DNA of 41,244 nt from CAZIRF01 sp964541755 (GCA_964541755.1 CAZIRF010000025.1:1-41244); one strand, 5' to 3'; numbered from the stretch's first letter, positions 23,457 to 32,411 are shown. Numbers and translations: made by a program. Notes: a model not told the origin generated them from the letters alone.

Positions 23457-24023
23457 ATGTCAACACCCGTCATCATTGCCATTGTCGCTGCCGTACTCTT
23501 AATACTCATCTTTATCGGGATGTACAACGGGCTCATCTCGAGCAAAAACCGCGTTGAAAACGCCTTTGGCGGCATGGATGTCCAGCTCAAAAAACGCTAC
23601 GATTTGATCCCCAATCTCGTTGCGACCGTCAAGCAGTATGCCAAACACGAAAAAGAACTTCTGGAAAACGTCACCGGTTTGCGCGCAAAGGCTGTGGAGG
23701 GGAACCTCTCGAACGATGAAAAGGTCCAGTTGGACAACCAGATTTCCGCATCGCTGCGCAGCATTGTGGTGGCAGTCGAGAGCTACCCGGACCTCAAGGC
23801 GAGCGAAAACTTCATCAATTTGCAAAAGACCATGAATGAAATCGAGAGCCAGATATCCGCCGCACGCCGTTCCTACAACGCCGCCGTCACCGAGTTCAAT
23901 ACCGCCATCGAGACCTTCCCGCGCAGCATTGTCGCCGGCATGATGAAGCTCAAACGCCGCGAGGTATTCGTCATCCCCGAGCAGGAGCGGCAGAACGTGA
24001 ACGTCGCCAAGCTCTTCGATTGA
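23457..24023 (+). CDS. lemA: LemA family protein
   Basis: A 188-residue membrane-anchored protein: one N-terminal helix (about 5-24) and then a four-helix LemA domain with the hallmark NRVENAFGGMDVQLKKRYDLIPNLV and, later, YNAAVTEFNTAIETFP. AGGAG lies seven bases before the ATG. LemA proteins are widespread with unclear function, often next to TPM-domain or DUF3137-type proteins; here a DUF3137-like gene follows after 16 nt. The long leader holds the nested palindromic element. Confidence 0.93.
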   Translation: MSTPVIIAIVAAVLLILIFIGMYNGLISSKNRVENAFGGMDVQLKKRYDLIPNLVATVKQYAKHEKELLENVTGLRAKAVEGNLSNDEKVQLDNQISASLRSIVVAVESYPDLKASENFINLQKTMNEIESQISAARRSYNAAVTEFNTAIETFPRSIVAGMMKLKRREVFVIPEQERQNVNVAKLFD

Positions 24024-24039
24024 TACGGGTACGACTCGC

Positions 24040-25032
24040 ATGATAAACAGTGAAGAATTCGACAGCCTCTATGAAAATGCCCTCAAGCCCAAGCTCGTGG
24101 AGCTCGATGCCCTGCGTAAAAAGGTGAGCGGGCGCATCCTCAAGGGCCTGCTGATGGTCCTCCTCGGGGTCGCGCTGGGGGTACTGTGCGCCTGGCTCGA
24201 CAGCAGGGAAGCCGAAAAACTCCATATAATGCTCGCTCTCGCCGGGGCAATCGCCTTCGTCATTGCAGGGGTGATTGTCTCCGTGACCGCGCGCAAGCCC
24301 CACAAGGAGTACCGCAGACGCTACAAGGAAGAGGTCGTCAGGGAAGTGGTCAAGGCCATAAACCCCGAATGGACCTACGAAAGCGAGCAGGGTATAAGCG
24401 AGGGCGAATACCGCGAAAGCGGGCTCTTCCCGACCAAGCATGATCGCTACCGCTGCGACGATCTGGTATACGGGACCATGGAGAAGACGGATTTCCGCTG
24501 CTCCGAGGTCCACAGCGAAAAGAAGGTGGTTAGCTACGACAAGGATGGACACCGCCAGGAGCGCTGGGAGACCATCTTCCACGGGCTCTTCTTCCACGCA
24601 GACTTCAACAAGCACTTCCATGGCAAGACCTTTGTCGAGCCGGACTTTGCGGAGCGCTTCTTGGGGGGCTTGGGAGCCTCGCTCCAGAAGATCAGCGACA
24701 AGGGGGAGCTCGTCAAGCTCGAAAACGTCGAGTTCGAGAAGCTCTTCGTGGTGCATGGGTCGGACCAGATTGAGGCCCGCTACATCCTTACCCCCACGAT
24801 GATGGAGGCCATTGTAGCGATCGCCAAGGCCTGGAAGTTCCCCGTGCGCCTGTCCTTTGTTGGCAGCCGGGTATATTTTGCGATCCACTTCATGCAGAAC
24901 CTCTTTGAACCGAAAACCTGGAAGTCCTGCGTGAACATCGACGAGGCGCGCAAACTCTTCCGCCTCTTCAAGACGAACGAGGTCATCATTCGCGAGCTCC
25001 AGCTCAACACCCGCATCTGGACCAAGGACTGA
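24040..25032 (+). CDS. DUF3137 family membrane protein
   Basis: A 330-residue protein with two membrane helices close together (about 34-55 and 62-84) and a large C-terminal cytoplasmic domain of the DUF3137 type. The pattern is YRRRYKEEVVREVVKAINPEWTY, a central GLFPTKHDRYRCDDLVYG, then a nuclease- or galectin-like beta region with FHGLFFHADFNKHFHGKTFV. Such proteins are often found beside LemA, as here, and in Gram-negatives are annotated only as galanin-like or hypothetical. No function can be assigned. Its start has no strong Shine-Dalgarno site. About 150 nt of non-coding DNA with small GC hairpins separates it from the biotin operon. Confidence 0.85.
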   Translation: MINSEEFDSLYENALKPKLVELDALRKKVSGRILKGLLMVLLGVALGVLCAWLDSREAEKLHIMLALAGAIAFVIAGVIVSVTARKPHKEYRRRYKEEVVREVVKAINPEWTYESEQGISEGEYRESGLFPTKHDRYRCDDLVYGTMEKTDFRCSEVHSEKKVVSYDKDGHRQERWETIFHGLFFHADFNKHFHGKTFVEPDFAERFLGGLGASLQKISDKGELVKLENVEFEKLFVVHGSDQIEARYILTPTMMEAIVAIAKAWKFPVRLSFVGSRVYFAIHFMQNLFEPKTWKSCVNIDEARKLFRLFKTNEVIIRELQLNTRIWTKD

Positions 25033-25147
25033 TAACATATTGCCGCCCGGGGCTGTCCGGGTGGCCTTCAAGGGCGCCCCGGACGTACGGCCTTGAAAGA
25101 CCGCCTGTCCGATTGATCCGGATTTGAACCCCGCATACAAGCAGCAG

Positions 25148-25177
25148 TTGACACGGCCCCGCCCCGCGTGTTAACCA
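25148..25177 (+). promoter_or_regulatory. Promoter of the biotin operon
   Basis: A perfect -35 TTGACA (25148-25153) with a poor -10 candidate at 25172-25177 inside the BirA half-site. Transcription would then begin close to the birA ATG at 25185. Confidence 0.4.
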
Positions 25178-25197
25178 TTGAATTATGTCGGTTAACC
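25169..25197. promoter_or_regulatory. BirA operator
   Basis: The inverted repeat TGTTAACC (25169-25176) / GGTTAACC (25190-25197) with a 13-bp spacer matches the general TTGTWAACC..GGTTWACAA form of the biotin repressor box. It spans the presumed -10 region and the first codons of birA, so holo-BirA-like binding would block the promoter. The half-sites are closer together than in the E. coli bio operator. Confidence 0.65.
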
Positions 25198-26201
25198 ATA
25201 GAAGCCGGGAGGCAGTCCTGGCCATTCTTCGCAGCGCGCGGGAAGAGAACAGCCAGGCCTGGACGAGCGGGGAACACCTTGCAGACCGCCTTGGAGTGAG
25301 TCGTGTCGCCGTGTGGAAGGCCCTTGCCTCCCTGCGCGAAGCGGGCTATCCCGTCGCCTCCTCTTCCCGGGGCTACCGCCTCGACGGCCCGGGCCCGCGC
25401 GACGCCCTCATGCCCTGGGAGTTCCCCGGCAGAACCGGGCACATCCACCGCTGGGAGCGCACCGACAGCACCATGGAGCGGGCCCGCGAACTGGCCCTGC
25501 GTGGCGAGACCGACGGGAGCCTCGCCCTTGCCGAGTACCAGGAAGCCGGCCGCGGCCGCCATGGCCGGTCATGGACCTCCAGCGAGGGGGGCCTCTTTTT
25601 CACCATCGTCAAACGCCCGCCCCTGGCAGCCCACGAATATATGCGCGCCGTCATGGGCATGCAGCTCGCCTGTGCCCGTGCCATCGAAAAAGAGACCAAA
25701 ACCCCGATACGCCTCTCCTGGCCCAACGACCTCTTGGCCGGCGGCCGCAAAATTGCCGGCATACTCCCCGAATTCCTGGCCAAGGGGGACCTGATCGACT
25801 GGATCAACCTGGGCGTCGGCATCAATTTGCACACCGCCCCGGAGGGGGCTGCCGCCTGCGCGCAATGGAACCCCGCACTCGAACGCAAAACCCTGCTGGC
25901 GGCCATCCTCGAAGAGCTCGACGCAGCCGACATCGCCTCCTTCACCACCCATGAATTGAGCGCCGCCTGCGAGGCGCGGCTGGACGCAAAGGGAGAAAAA
26001 GTACGGCTGATAGCGGCCGGCCACGGGCCGGCCGCGGATACCGAAAACGTGAGCAGCCATACCCCAAGGGGTATCTTTTTGGGCCTCGACAGCCTGGGGC
26101 GCTGCCGCATCGAGACTGCACAGGGGGTCCGGGAATACAGCCCGGCCCATTATTCTATTGAAAAGGCCCCCGGAAAGGGGCCCTCGAAGGACGTGACATG
26201 A
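25185..26201 (+). CDS. birA: Bifunctional biotin protein ligase and repressor
   Basis: A 338-residue protein. Residues about 5-65 are a winged helix (TSGEHLADRLGVSRVAVWKALASL), then a biotin ligase core with GRGRHGR (122-128), SWPNDLL and KIAGIL, and a C-terminal SH3-like domain. It makes biotinyl-AMP, biotinylates carboxylase or decarboxylase subunits, and in the holo form should repress this operon through the palindrome at its own start. The ATG at 25185 has no Shine-Dalgarno site and the operator overlaps the first codons; no better start lies before the DNA-binding domain. It overlaps bioY by 4 nt (ATGA). No biotin synthesis genes are nearby, which suggests uptake dependence. Confidence 0.95.
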   Translation: MSVNHRSREAVLAILRSAREENSQAWTSGEHLADRLGVSRVAVWKALASLREAGYPVASSSRGYRLDGPGPRDALMPWEFPGRTGHIHRWERTDSTMERARELALRGETDGSLALAEYQEAGRGRHGRSWTSSEGGLFFTIVKRPPLAAHEYMRAVMGMQLACARAIEKETKTPIRLSWPNDLLAGGRKIAGILPEFLAKGDLIDWINLGVGINLHTAPEGAAACAQWNPALERKTLLAAILEELDAADIASFTTHELSAACEARLDAKGEKVRLIAAGHGPAADTENVSSHTPRGIFLGLDSLGRCRIETAQGVREYSPAHYSIEKAPGKGPSKDVT

Positions 26202-26812
26202 GCCAGGAGTACCATCGCCGCATTCGCCGCTGGACGAGCGCCAGCCTCTTCGCCGCCATTATCGCGGCGGGGAGCTTTATCAGCATTCCCCTGCCCTTCT
26301 CGCCGGTGCCGATAACCCTGCAGAACCTCTTCGTGGTCCTCGCGGGTCTTGTCGCGGGCCCCCTTGCCGGGACCCTCGCTGTCGCCGTCTTCCTCGCCGC
26401 CGGGGCCCTGGGGGCCCCGATCTTTAGCGGTATGCGCGGGGGACTTGGCGTTATCGCCGGCCCCACCGGCGGCTTTCTCGCCGGCTATCTCCTTGCCGCC
26501 CTCGTCGCGGGCCTTATAGCCGGGGCCCCGGGCGAGCGCGATCTGCACGGAACTCCAATGGCCCGTTCCAGGCGGGTGTTTCTCGCCGTCCTTGCGGGCT
26601 TTGCGAGCATGTATGTCCCGGGCCTCCTGCGCCTCCACGCCGTCATTCACCCGGAACCCTTTTTCTCCGCTTTTTCCACCGGGTGGAAAAAGACCCTTGC
26701 AGCCGGCCTCCTTCCCTTTATCCCCGGGATGATCTTCAAGATCGCCATTGCCGTTCCCACCGCCCTGCGTCTGCGCCGCTTCATGGCCGGCAGCGACCGC
26801 GACAATGACTAG
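26198..26812 (+). CDS. bioY: Biotin ECF transporter substrate-binding subunit
   Basis: A 204-residue membrane protein with about six helices, the S component that binds biotin with high affinity. The family block SIPLPFSPVPITLQNLFVVLAGLVAGPLAGTLAVAVFLAAGALGAPIF is near the start and GPTGGFLAGYLLAALVAG follows. The start ATG overlaps the birA stop. It sits with its own ATPase and T subunit (bioM and bioN), so this is a dedicated biotin transporter rather than one sharing a common energy module. Confidence 0.95.
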   Translation: MSQEYHRRIRRWTSASLFAAIIAAGSFISIPLPFSPVPITLQNLFVVLAGLVAGPLAGTLAVAVFLAAGALGAPIFSGMRGGLGVIAGPTGGFLAGYLLAALVAGLIAGAPGERDLHGTPMARSRRVFLAVLAGFASMYVPGLLRLHAVIHPEPFFSAFSTGWKKTLAAGLLPFIPGMIFKIAIAVPTALRLRRFMAGSDRDND

Positions 26813-27575
26813 ACCCCTCTTCGCCCTGCGGGGGCTGTGCAAGTCCTTTCCCAACGGAACCACCGCCCTCCAGGGGATTGACCTCGACATTATCGAGGGC
26901 GAATGCCTCCTTGTCGCCGGTTCGAACGGATCGGGAAAGACGGTCCTCATGCACATCCTCGCGGGCCTCAGCCGCCCCTCCTCGGGGAGCCTCCACTTTC
27001 GGGGAGTCCCCCTGCCGGCGGCCCTGTCGCGGCCGGATGGCGGCATTCGGGGCGGCGTGGGGCTCGTCTTCCAGGACGCGGATGCCCAGCTCTTGGGGGA
27101 GACCGTCGCCGAAGACGTCGCTTACGGCCCCCGCGAACGCGGCGTCCGGGGGGCCGAACTCGAAGGCCGGGTAAAAGAGTGCATCAAACTCGCCGGGCTC
27201 GAAGGGAAAGAGGCCTGGCCCCCGGCCAGCTTGTCCGGCGGGGAGAAGCGCCGCCTCGCTGTTGCGGGCATCCTCGCAGTCGGGGCAGGCTGCATCATCA
27301 TGGACGAGCCCTTCGCCAACCTCGACTGGCCCGGCATTCGACAGGTCCTGGCCATCATACGGGACCTCAAGGCCAAGGGCCACAGCCTCATCATCCTTAC
27401 CCACGAACTGGAAAAGGTCCTGGCCCATGCCGACCGCCTCGCCATCCTCGACCGGGGCCGCATTCGCGATATAGGCAGGCCCCTCGAGGTTCTCGATCGC
27501 GGGCTCGAGCAGTGGGGGGTACGCGACCCCCGCCACCGCTACGATGCCGTGGAGGATTGCACGTGGCTGGATTGA
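26805..27575 (+). CDS. bioM: Biotin ECF transporter ATPase
   Basis: A 256-residue ECF A-component. Walker A is GSNGSGKT (about 38-45), Q-loop FQDADAQLLGETVAEDVAYGP with the ECF-type QL variation, signature LSGGEKRRLAVAG, and Walker B CIIMDEPFANLD. It drives biotin uptake with BioY and BioN. The ATG at 26805 overlaps the bioY stop (ATGACTAG); a longer frame exists only by reading through bioY. Only one ATPase gene is present, so it probably works as a homodimer. Confidence 0.94.
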   Translation: MTRPLFALRGLCKSFPNGTTALQGIDLDIIEGECLLVAGSNGSGKTVLMHILAGLSRPSSGSLHFRGVPLPAALSRPDGGIRGGVGLVFQDADAQLLGETVAEDVAYGPRERGVRGAELEGRVKECIKLAGLEGKEAWPPASLSGGEKRRLAVAGILAVGAGCIIMDEPFANLDWPGIRQVLAIIRDLKAKGHSLIILTHELEKVLAHADRLAILDRGRIRDIGRPLEVLDRGLEQWGVRDPRHRYDAVEDCTWLD

Positions 27576-28360
27576 CGGCCTTTTCCTACCAGGCGGCAGA
27601 GAGCCCCGTACACCGCGCCCCGGCCCTTGCAAAACTCCTCGTCTTTATCGGCTTGTCACTTTCTGCCCTCTTGGTCCCGGCTATCCTCCTCGCCGCACTG
27701 GCCATCCTGCTCCTCGCCCTCTGCCTCCTCGCCCGCCTGTCGCCCCTGCGCCTCCTGGCCGGGATACTCCCCCTCTGCGGCCTCCTCGCCGCAATCACGC
27801 TCATGACCTCTCTCTCTTTTTCCCCCCTCCACTTCGATACAGGCGCCCTCCCGGGGGCCCTTCTCTACGCTGCGCGCATCCTGTTCACCTTCATGCTGGC
27901 AAACCTCCACTTCGCCACGAGCGGCCGGCTCGAGACCCACCGCGCCCTCGAAGGCCTGCAAGAGGCCCTCAAGCGGCCCCTCCTGGCCGGCCTCGATCGC
28001 CCTGACGGCGCCACCCAAGGTGAAGGCACCACCCAAGGTGACGGTACGACGCGCCGCCCAAGGGCTAGTCGCCCCGGCGGGGGCCTGCGGCGCCTCCAAA
28101 GGCACATACGCGATGCGAACCCGGCCCTCCTCATCAGCCTTACCCTCTCCTTTCTTCCCCGCGTCTTCGCCACCTGGGAGGATATCAGCCGCGCCCGCCT
28201 CGCCAGAACGGGGAAACACCACCTCAAAGCCCTCTCAAGCGCCATACCGGTCTTTCTCGAACGGCTCATCACCCGGGCACGGGACAGCGAGCGCGCCATG
28301 CTCATTCGCGGCCGCCTGCCCGACGACGAAGGGCTTGGCGATGGGCGGGGCCCCGATTGA
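27563..28360 (+). CDS. bioN: Biotin ECF transporter T (coupling) subunit
   Basis: A 265-residue membrane protein with about four to five helices and the cytoplasmic coupling region of EcfT, ending SERAMLIRGRLPD, the counterpart of the A-R-G coupling motif. The start is a GTG at 27563 with GGAGG seven bases upstream and an overlap of 13 nt with bioM. A linker near residues 149-165 contains a small tandem repeat (GATQGE GTTQGD) coded by an 18-nt unit at 28007-28041, not expected in the family and probably a recent slippage expansion. Confidence 0.88.
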   Translation: MAGLTAFSYQAAESPVHRAPALAKLLVFIGLSLSALLVPAILLAALAILLLALCLLARLSPLRLLAGILPLCGLLAAITLMTSLSFSPLHFDTGALPGALLYAARILFTFMLANLHFATSGRLETHRALEGLQEALKRPLLAGLDRPDGATQGEGTTQGDGTTRRPRASRPGGGLRRLQRHIRDANPALLISLTLSFLPRVFATWEDISRARLARTGKHHLKALSSAIPVFLERLITRARDSERAMLIRGRLPDDEGLGDGRGPD

Positions 28361-28385
28361 GCGGGAAGGCCGGATACGCTATAGT
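28357..28385 (+). promoter_or_regulatory. Promoter of the TatT-like lipoprotein gene
   Basis: TTGAGC (28357-28362), 17-bp spacer, TATAGT (28380-28385), then 6 nt to the ATG at 28392. A leaderless transcript is implied. The -35 box overlaps the bioN stop codon. Confidence 0.65.
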
Positions 28386-28391
28386 AAACGG

Positions 28392-29390
28392 ATGAACACG
28401 CGATCCCGCATTTCCCTTGTCCTCTCCCTTTCGCTCTTCGCTTCGGGGGCCTTCCTGTCCTCCTGTTCGATCAACCGCCTCGCAACCCGCGCCCTTGCCG
28501 ACAGCCTTTCCGGGGGCGGCGCGGGGAGCACGGCGGGGAGCTTTGCCAGCGACGACGACCCGATCCTCGTGGGCGAGGCCCTTCCCTTTGCACTCAAAAT
28601 GTACGAGACCCTACTCGAAAGCGCCCCGGACCACGTCCCCCTCGCCGTCACCACCGGCAGTATCTGCGTCATGTACGCGAACGCCTTCGTCGAACACCCC
28701 GCCCACCTCCTCGCCGACGATGACCTTCGCGCGAGCCGTCTTGGGCTCCTGCGTGCCAAAAAATTCTACCTGCGGGGGCTCTCCTACCTCGAACGGGCGG
28801 CGGCCCTGCGCATGAAGGGCTGGGAAAATATCAAGGCTGATACTGACGCCCGCGCAGCGGCTCTGGGCTCCCTCGACAAAAGGGATGGCGATCTCTTGTA
28901 CTGGTATGCGGCCAGCCTCCTTTCGGCCTGGGCCCTCGACCCCATGGACATGGCCCTCGCCCTGCGCACGGCAGAGGCGCGCGCCGTCCTCGAGCGGGCG
29001 GCAGCCATCGACCCCGATTACGGCGAGGGCAGCCTCGACGAAATCTTCCTCAGCCTCTACGCCTCCCTTCCTGCAGAATTGGGCGGCTCGCGCGAGAAGG
29101 CCCTCGCCTGCTACGATGCGGCCCTGGCAAAATCGGGCGGCCACGCGCCGGGGGCGATGATATCGCTGGCAAACCTCATGATTGCCGAGCAGGACTATCC
29201 GCGCTTCAAGGAAGCCCTTGAGGGTGTCCTCGCCCTCGATCCTGCATCCCGCACCGACAAGCGCCTTGTAACGATACTCGCACAGGAAAAAGCGGCATTC
29301 CTCCTCGACCGCGCAGAGCTTCTCTTCTGGGACCTCGGCGACAGCGGCGATGACGACTGGAACGAAGAAGAAGATATGGGGGAATACTGA
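28392..29390 (+). CDS. tatT: TatT-like TPR lipoprotein (TRAP-transporter associated)
   Basis: A 332-residue lipoprotein: basic start, hydrophobic stretch and lipobox LSSC (Cys25). The mature part closely follows the TRAP transporter TatT family known from Treponema pallidum TP0956: SINRLATRALADSLSGGG, then DDDPILVGEALPFALKMYETLLESAPDHVPLAVTTGSICVMYANAFVEHPA, followed by TPR-like helix pairs. In T. pallidum TatT is a periplasmic trimer that binds the TRAP substrate-binding protein TatP. No TatP-like or TRAP permease gene lies in this window, so the copy is orphaned here. An acidic tail ends the protein, and the helicase starts 2 nt after the stop. Confidence 0.9.
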   Translation: MNTRSRISLVLSLSLFASGAFLSSCSINRLATRALADSLSGGGAGSTAGSFASDDDPILVGEALPFALKMYETLLESAPDHVPLAVTTGSICVMYANAFVEHPAHLLADDDLRASRLGLLRAKKFYLRGLSYLERAAALRMKGWENIKADTDARAAALGSLDKRDGDLLYWYAASLLSAWALDPMDMALALRTAEARAVLERAAAIDPDYGEGSLDEIFLSLYASLPAELGGSREKALACYDAALAKSGGHAPGAMISLANLMIAEQDYPRFKEALEGVLALDPASRTDKRLVTILAQEKAAFLLDRAELLFWDLGDSGDDDWNEEEDMGEY

Positions 29391-29392
29391 TA

Positions 29393-30589
29393 ATGAGTTT
29401 TACCGACATCGGCGTTACAGACGCCTTCGCCAAGCGCCTCGAGGCACGCGGCATCACCACACCCAGCGACGTCCAGAAAGACGTCATACCGACGATACTC
29501 GAGGGCCGGGACATCGTTTTTCGCTCGGCGACCGGCACGGGCAAGACCCTCGCCTACCTCCTGCCCCTCCTCTCGCGCATCATCGGCGAAGCGGAGGTCT
29601 CACCCTCCCCCGGCGGGCCGGCCATTGTCGTTCTCGCTCCAAGCTTCGAACTCTGCGCGCAGATTCGCAACGAGGCCGACAGCGTCCTGCCGCCCAATGC
29701 GGACGGCAAGAAACCCAGCGTCCTCCTTACCGGCGACGCCAACACCGCCCGGCAGATCGAGCGCCTCAAAAAGACCAAGCCCGTTCTGGTTGTGGGGACT
29801 GCCGGCCGCTTCATTCAGCTTACCCGTATGGGCAAGCTCAAGTTGCGGGGCCTCCAGGCCCTCGTCCTCGACGAGGCAGACCGCCTCCACGCAGAGGAGC
29901 TGGATACCATCACCCGTGATTTCCTCGCCCTCCTGCCCCGCGAACGGCAGACGATTGCCTGTTCGGCGACCATTACCGCCCGCACCCGCCAGCACCTCTC
30001 GAGCCACATGAAGAGCGATGCCCGCCAGTGCGACCTGGACGACGCCGAGGTCCTGCGCGGCAAGATCGAGCACTGGGCCTTCTTTGCCGAGCAACGGCGC
30101 AAGGTGGGGCTGTTGCGTTCATTTATCAATGCGGTCAAGCCCGAACGCCTCCTCGTCTTTACCGACCGGGGGGCACAGGTGGGCAATATTGTCGGGCAGC
30201 TGGTGCACCACGGCGTCGCGGCGGGGGGGCTCTTCGGCAAAATGGACAAGAAGGACCGTCAGGCGGCCCTCACCGCATTCCGCAATGGGAAGAAGCCCGT
30301 GCTCGTTACGAGCGACCTGGCCGCCCGCGGTCTTGATGTCCCCGAACTCGACTACATTGTGGAACTGGACATACCGCAGACGGCCGATGCCTATGCCCAC
30401 CGGGCCGGGCGGACGGCCCGTGCGGGGCGCAGCGGAGTCATGGCGAGCTTTGGCGACGAACACGAACTGCCGCAGCTCGCGGCGATTGAAAAGAAGCTGG
30501 GCATCGTCGTTCAACCGCGCGAGCTCTACAAGGGCGAGGTCCTCGCCCCCCTGCCCCCGGACGCCGACGCCACCGAAGTTAGGGAATAG
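29393..30589 (+). CDS. DEAD-box RNA helicase
   Basis: A 398-residue two-domain RNA helicase. The Q motif (ITTPSDVQKDVIP), motif I ATGTGKT, motif II DEAD in VLDEADRL, motif III SAT in CSATITA, motif V TSDLAARGLDVP and motif VI HRAGRTARAG are all present. It should unwind RNA in ribosome assembly, decay or translation. No C-terminal RNA-binding domain or basic tail is visible, unlike DbpA, CsdA or RhlE. It starts 2 nt after the TatT stop, so the two are co-transcribed. A strong hairpin ends the unit. Confidence 0.92.
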   Translation: MSFTDIGVTDAFAKRLEARGITTPSDVQKDVIPTILEGRDIVFRSATGTGKTLAYLLPLLSRIIGEAEVSPSPGGPAIVVLAPSFELCAQIRNEADSVLPPNADGKKPSVLLTGDANTARQIERLKKTKPVLVVGTAGRFIQLTRMGKLKLRGLQALVLDEADRLHAEELDTITRDFLALLPRERQTIACSATITARTRQHLSSHMKSDARQCDLDDAEVLRGKIEHWAFFAEQRRKVGLLRSFINAVKPERLLVFTDRGAQVGNIVGQLVHHGVAAGGLFGKMDKKDRQAALTAFRNGKKPVLVTSDLAARGLDVPELDYIVELDIPQTADAYAHRAGRTARAGRSGVMASFGDEHELPQLAAIEKKLGIVVQPRELYKGEVLAPLPPDADATEVRE

Positions 30590-30617
30590 GGAAGATCCTT
30601 GAACACATAATGCGAAG

Positions 30618-30652
30618 GCAGCTCCAAAAACCGACCGGGTTTTTGGAGCTGC
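30618..30652. terminator. Bidirectional terminator between convergent genes
   Basis: A 15-bp stem GCAGCTCCAAAAACC (30618-30632) / GGTTTTTGGAGCTGC (30638-30652) with a 5-nt loop sits between the helicase and the Wzi-like gene. It serves transcripts from both strands. Confidence 0.75.
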
Positions 30653-30655
30653 GCA

Positions 30656-32338
30656 TCAGTATGAAATCTTGGCAGACAGCGACAGGTAATTGGTGATGCC
30701 GTCGTTCCCGGCGACCGGGACCCCGCCTGCGGCCATGCGGTTCCAGCCGTACTCGAAGAGGTAGTCCACCCCAAGGGTCACAGAGAGCTCCCGCCCGCCC
30801 AGCTCGAGAAGGGCCATGTCCCAATCAACTCCCAGGCCGGCCATGAGGCGGGTATCGATGACGTCCTGAATGAGGAAGCGCCAGGTATCCCCCAGGCGCA
30901 CATAGTTATTTTCGTCTAAGTACACATACCCGGTGTCATTGTAGTCGCCCGTATGTTCGATGTTTCGCCCGTCCGTCCCCTCATAGCCCTCGGAGGCGTT
31001 CCCGTGCCGCGTAAGGGTAACGGAGGGGCGCAGGACGATATTGAAGGGCAGGCAGAGGCGGGCCCGCAGCGAGAAGCGGTCGCTGTTGGGCAAAAGCTGG
31101 GCACCCAGGCCCTGGCCCAGATGCGTGTAGTTCGAGTAGACCCCCACATCGAAGTTGGGAGTTGATTCAATCGCCTGTTCTGTTACGTAGTCCTCGTTGT
31201 GCGTGTACATGTAGGGCAGGACGGCGGTGTAGTCGGCCTTGAAGACATCGAGGGGGCCGGTCTTGGGGCTCCAGGCGAGGCCCAGTTCACCGGCGAGTTT
31301 GTAGCGGGCGTTGAAGTCGAAGCGGATAAAGCTGTTGAAGGGGAAATCGTCGACGTAAACCTCGCCCATAATGGCAAGGCCATCGACGGGGCGCCAGGTC
31401 CCGTGCACACCTAGGAAGGAGTTGTCCGTCGAGCTGGACCAGCCGGTCATCCCCTGCATGTTGAAGAGGAAGGAAAAGGGGACAAGGTACATGAGTTCGA
31501 GTCGCTCGCCGTAGACGATGGACTCGAAGATGCCAACGCTCAAGCGCGAACCAAGGGCGATGTCGTAGCTGCGGTAATCGAGGTGCTTGTCCAGGTACGC
31601 ACCATTGTTTTTTATATTTCGCCCGATAAGGGCGAGGTGCAGAGCGGTAAAACTGAAGGATCCCCTGCGCAGGCTCAGCGAGAAGTGGCCGGCATTGGGG
31701 GCCAGGGGCGAGAGGACCACCCCGTCGTCGTAGAAGGGGCCCGCGGCCGTACGGTTAAAGCCGGCCTGGAAGGAGAATTCCGGCGTCCCGAAGGCGGCCA
31801 TGGAATCCCAGTCCTGAATGATATTGAAGGGCCCGACGTTGGCAGTATCCCCCACAACCCCCGTATAGCGGGTATACGTAAAGGGAAGAGAGAGGGCCGT
31901 TGAAGTCGTCGCCGTCGACATGATGGGGGTGAAATCCGCGCTTGCGGTAATGGTGTCGCCAATAAAGAAATCAAGCATCCCCGTGGGGACAATTTCCACC
32001 ATATTTTCTTCATTTTCAAGGGCGCCCTGCCCGGCCAGAGAAGCGCGCAAGCGGTATTCGCCCGGCTCGACAAAGGCGTCGAGCCAAAGACCGGCCCGCC
32101 TTCCCTCTTCTGCCAAAGCAGCATCGCCTTTTGCCCGCGTTACGACGCCTTCCAGGAGGGCACGGATCGTCTGGAGGGGATAGGGGCGAACGCCTGGAAG
32201 GAGCTCGTCGATGAGCCCCAAGCGCAGCCAGCGATCGATATCGCGATAGACCGGGTCATCGGGGTGATGGGCCATCTGTGCAAAAGACAGGGAGGACACA
32301 AAGAGAAGGAGGGCGACAATACTGATAGTTCTACGCAT
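30656..32338 (-). CDS. Wzi-like outer-membrane beta-barrel protein
   Basis: A 560-residue protein with a cleavable signal peptide (MRRTISIVALLLFVSSLSFAQ), a short helical N-terminal domain (HHPDDPVYRDIDRWLRLGLIDELLPGVRPYPLQTIRALLE) and about 450 residues of alternating beta strands ending in KISY, an aromatic C-terminal beta-signal. The layout fits the capsule-assembly Wzi family of outer-membrane barrels. In spirochaetes such proteins are not proven to bind capsule and may anchor surface glycan or act as porins. The ATG at 32338 was chosen because AAGGA lies seven bases upstream. Third gene of a minus-strand envelope operon. Confidence 0.78.
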   Translation of the reverse strand: MRRTISIVALLLFVSSLSFAQMAHHPDDPVYRDIDRWLRLGLIDELLPGVRPYPLQTIRALLEGVVTRAKGDAALAEEGRRAGLWLDAFVEPGEYRLRASLAGQGALENEENMVEIVPTGMLDFFIGDTITASADFTPIMSTATTSTALSLPFTYTRYTGVVGDTANVGPFNIIQDWDSMAAFGTPEFSFQAGFNRTAAGPFYDDGVVLSPLAPNAGHFSLSLRRGSFSFTALHLALIGRNIKNNGAYLDKHLDYRSYDIALGSRLSVGIFESIVYGERLELMYLVPFSFLFNMQGMTGWSSSTDNSFLGVHGTWRPVDGLAIMGEVYVDDFPFNSFIRFDFNARYKLAGELGLAWSPKTGPLDVFKADYTAVLPYMYTHNEDYVTEQAIESTPNFDVGVYSNYTHLGQGLGAQLLPNSDRFSLRARLCLPFNIVLRPSVTLTRHGNASEGYEGTDGRNIEHTGDYNDTGYVYLDENNYVRLGDTWRFLIQDVIDTRLMAGLGVDWDMALLELGGRELSVTLGVDYLFEYGWNRMAAGGVPVAGNDGITNYLSLSAKISY

Positions 32339-32379
32339 ATTCATTTCCTTGACTTCGGGCTGTTTATCCAAGCAGTGTC

Positions 32380-32397
32380 GGATACCCTATGGTATCC
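32380..32397. other. Short hairpin in the Wzi intergenic gap
   Basis: GGATACC/GGTATCC, 7 bp with a CTAT loop, in the 73-nt gap between the two barrel genes. No T-run; perhaps an RNA-processing or attenuation site. Confidence 0.3.
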
Positions 32398-32411
32398 CGC
32401 ATCGATTGGCG

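Noticed and set aside
25115..25135. tRNA-like T-arm sequence (GGATTTGAACCCC)
   Set aside because: The flanks do not form a T stem or acceptor stem, so it is a chance match.
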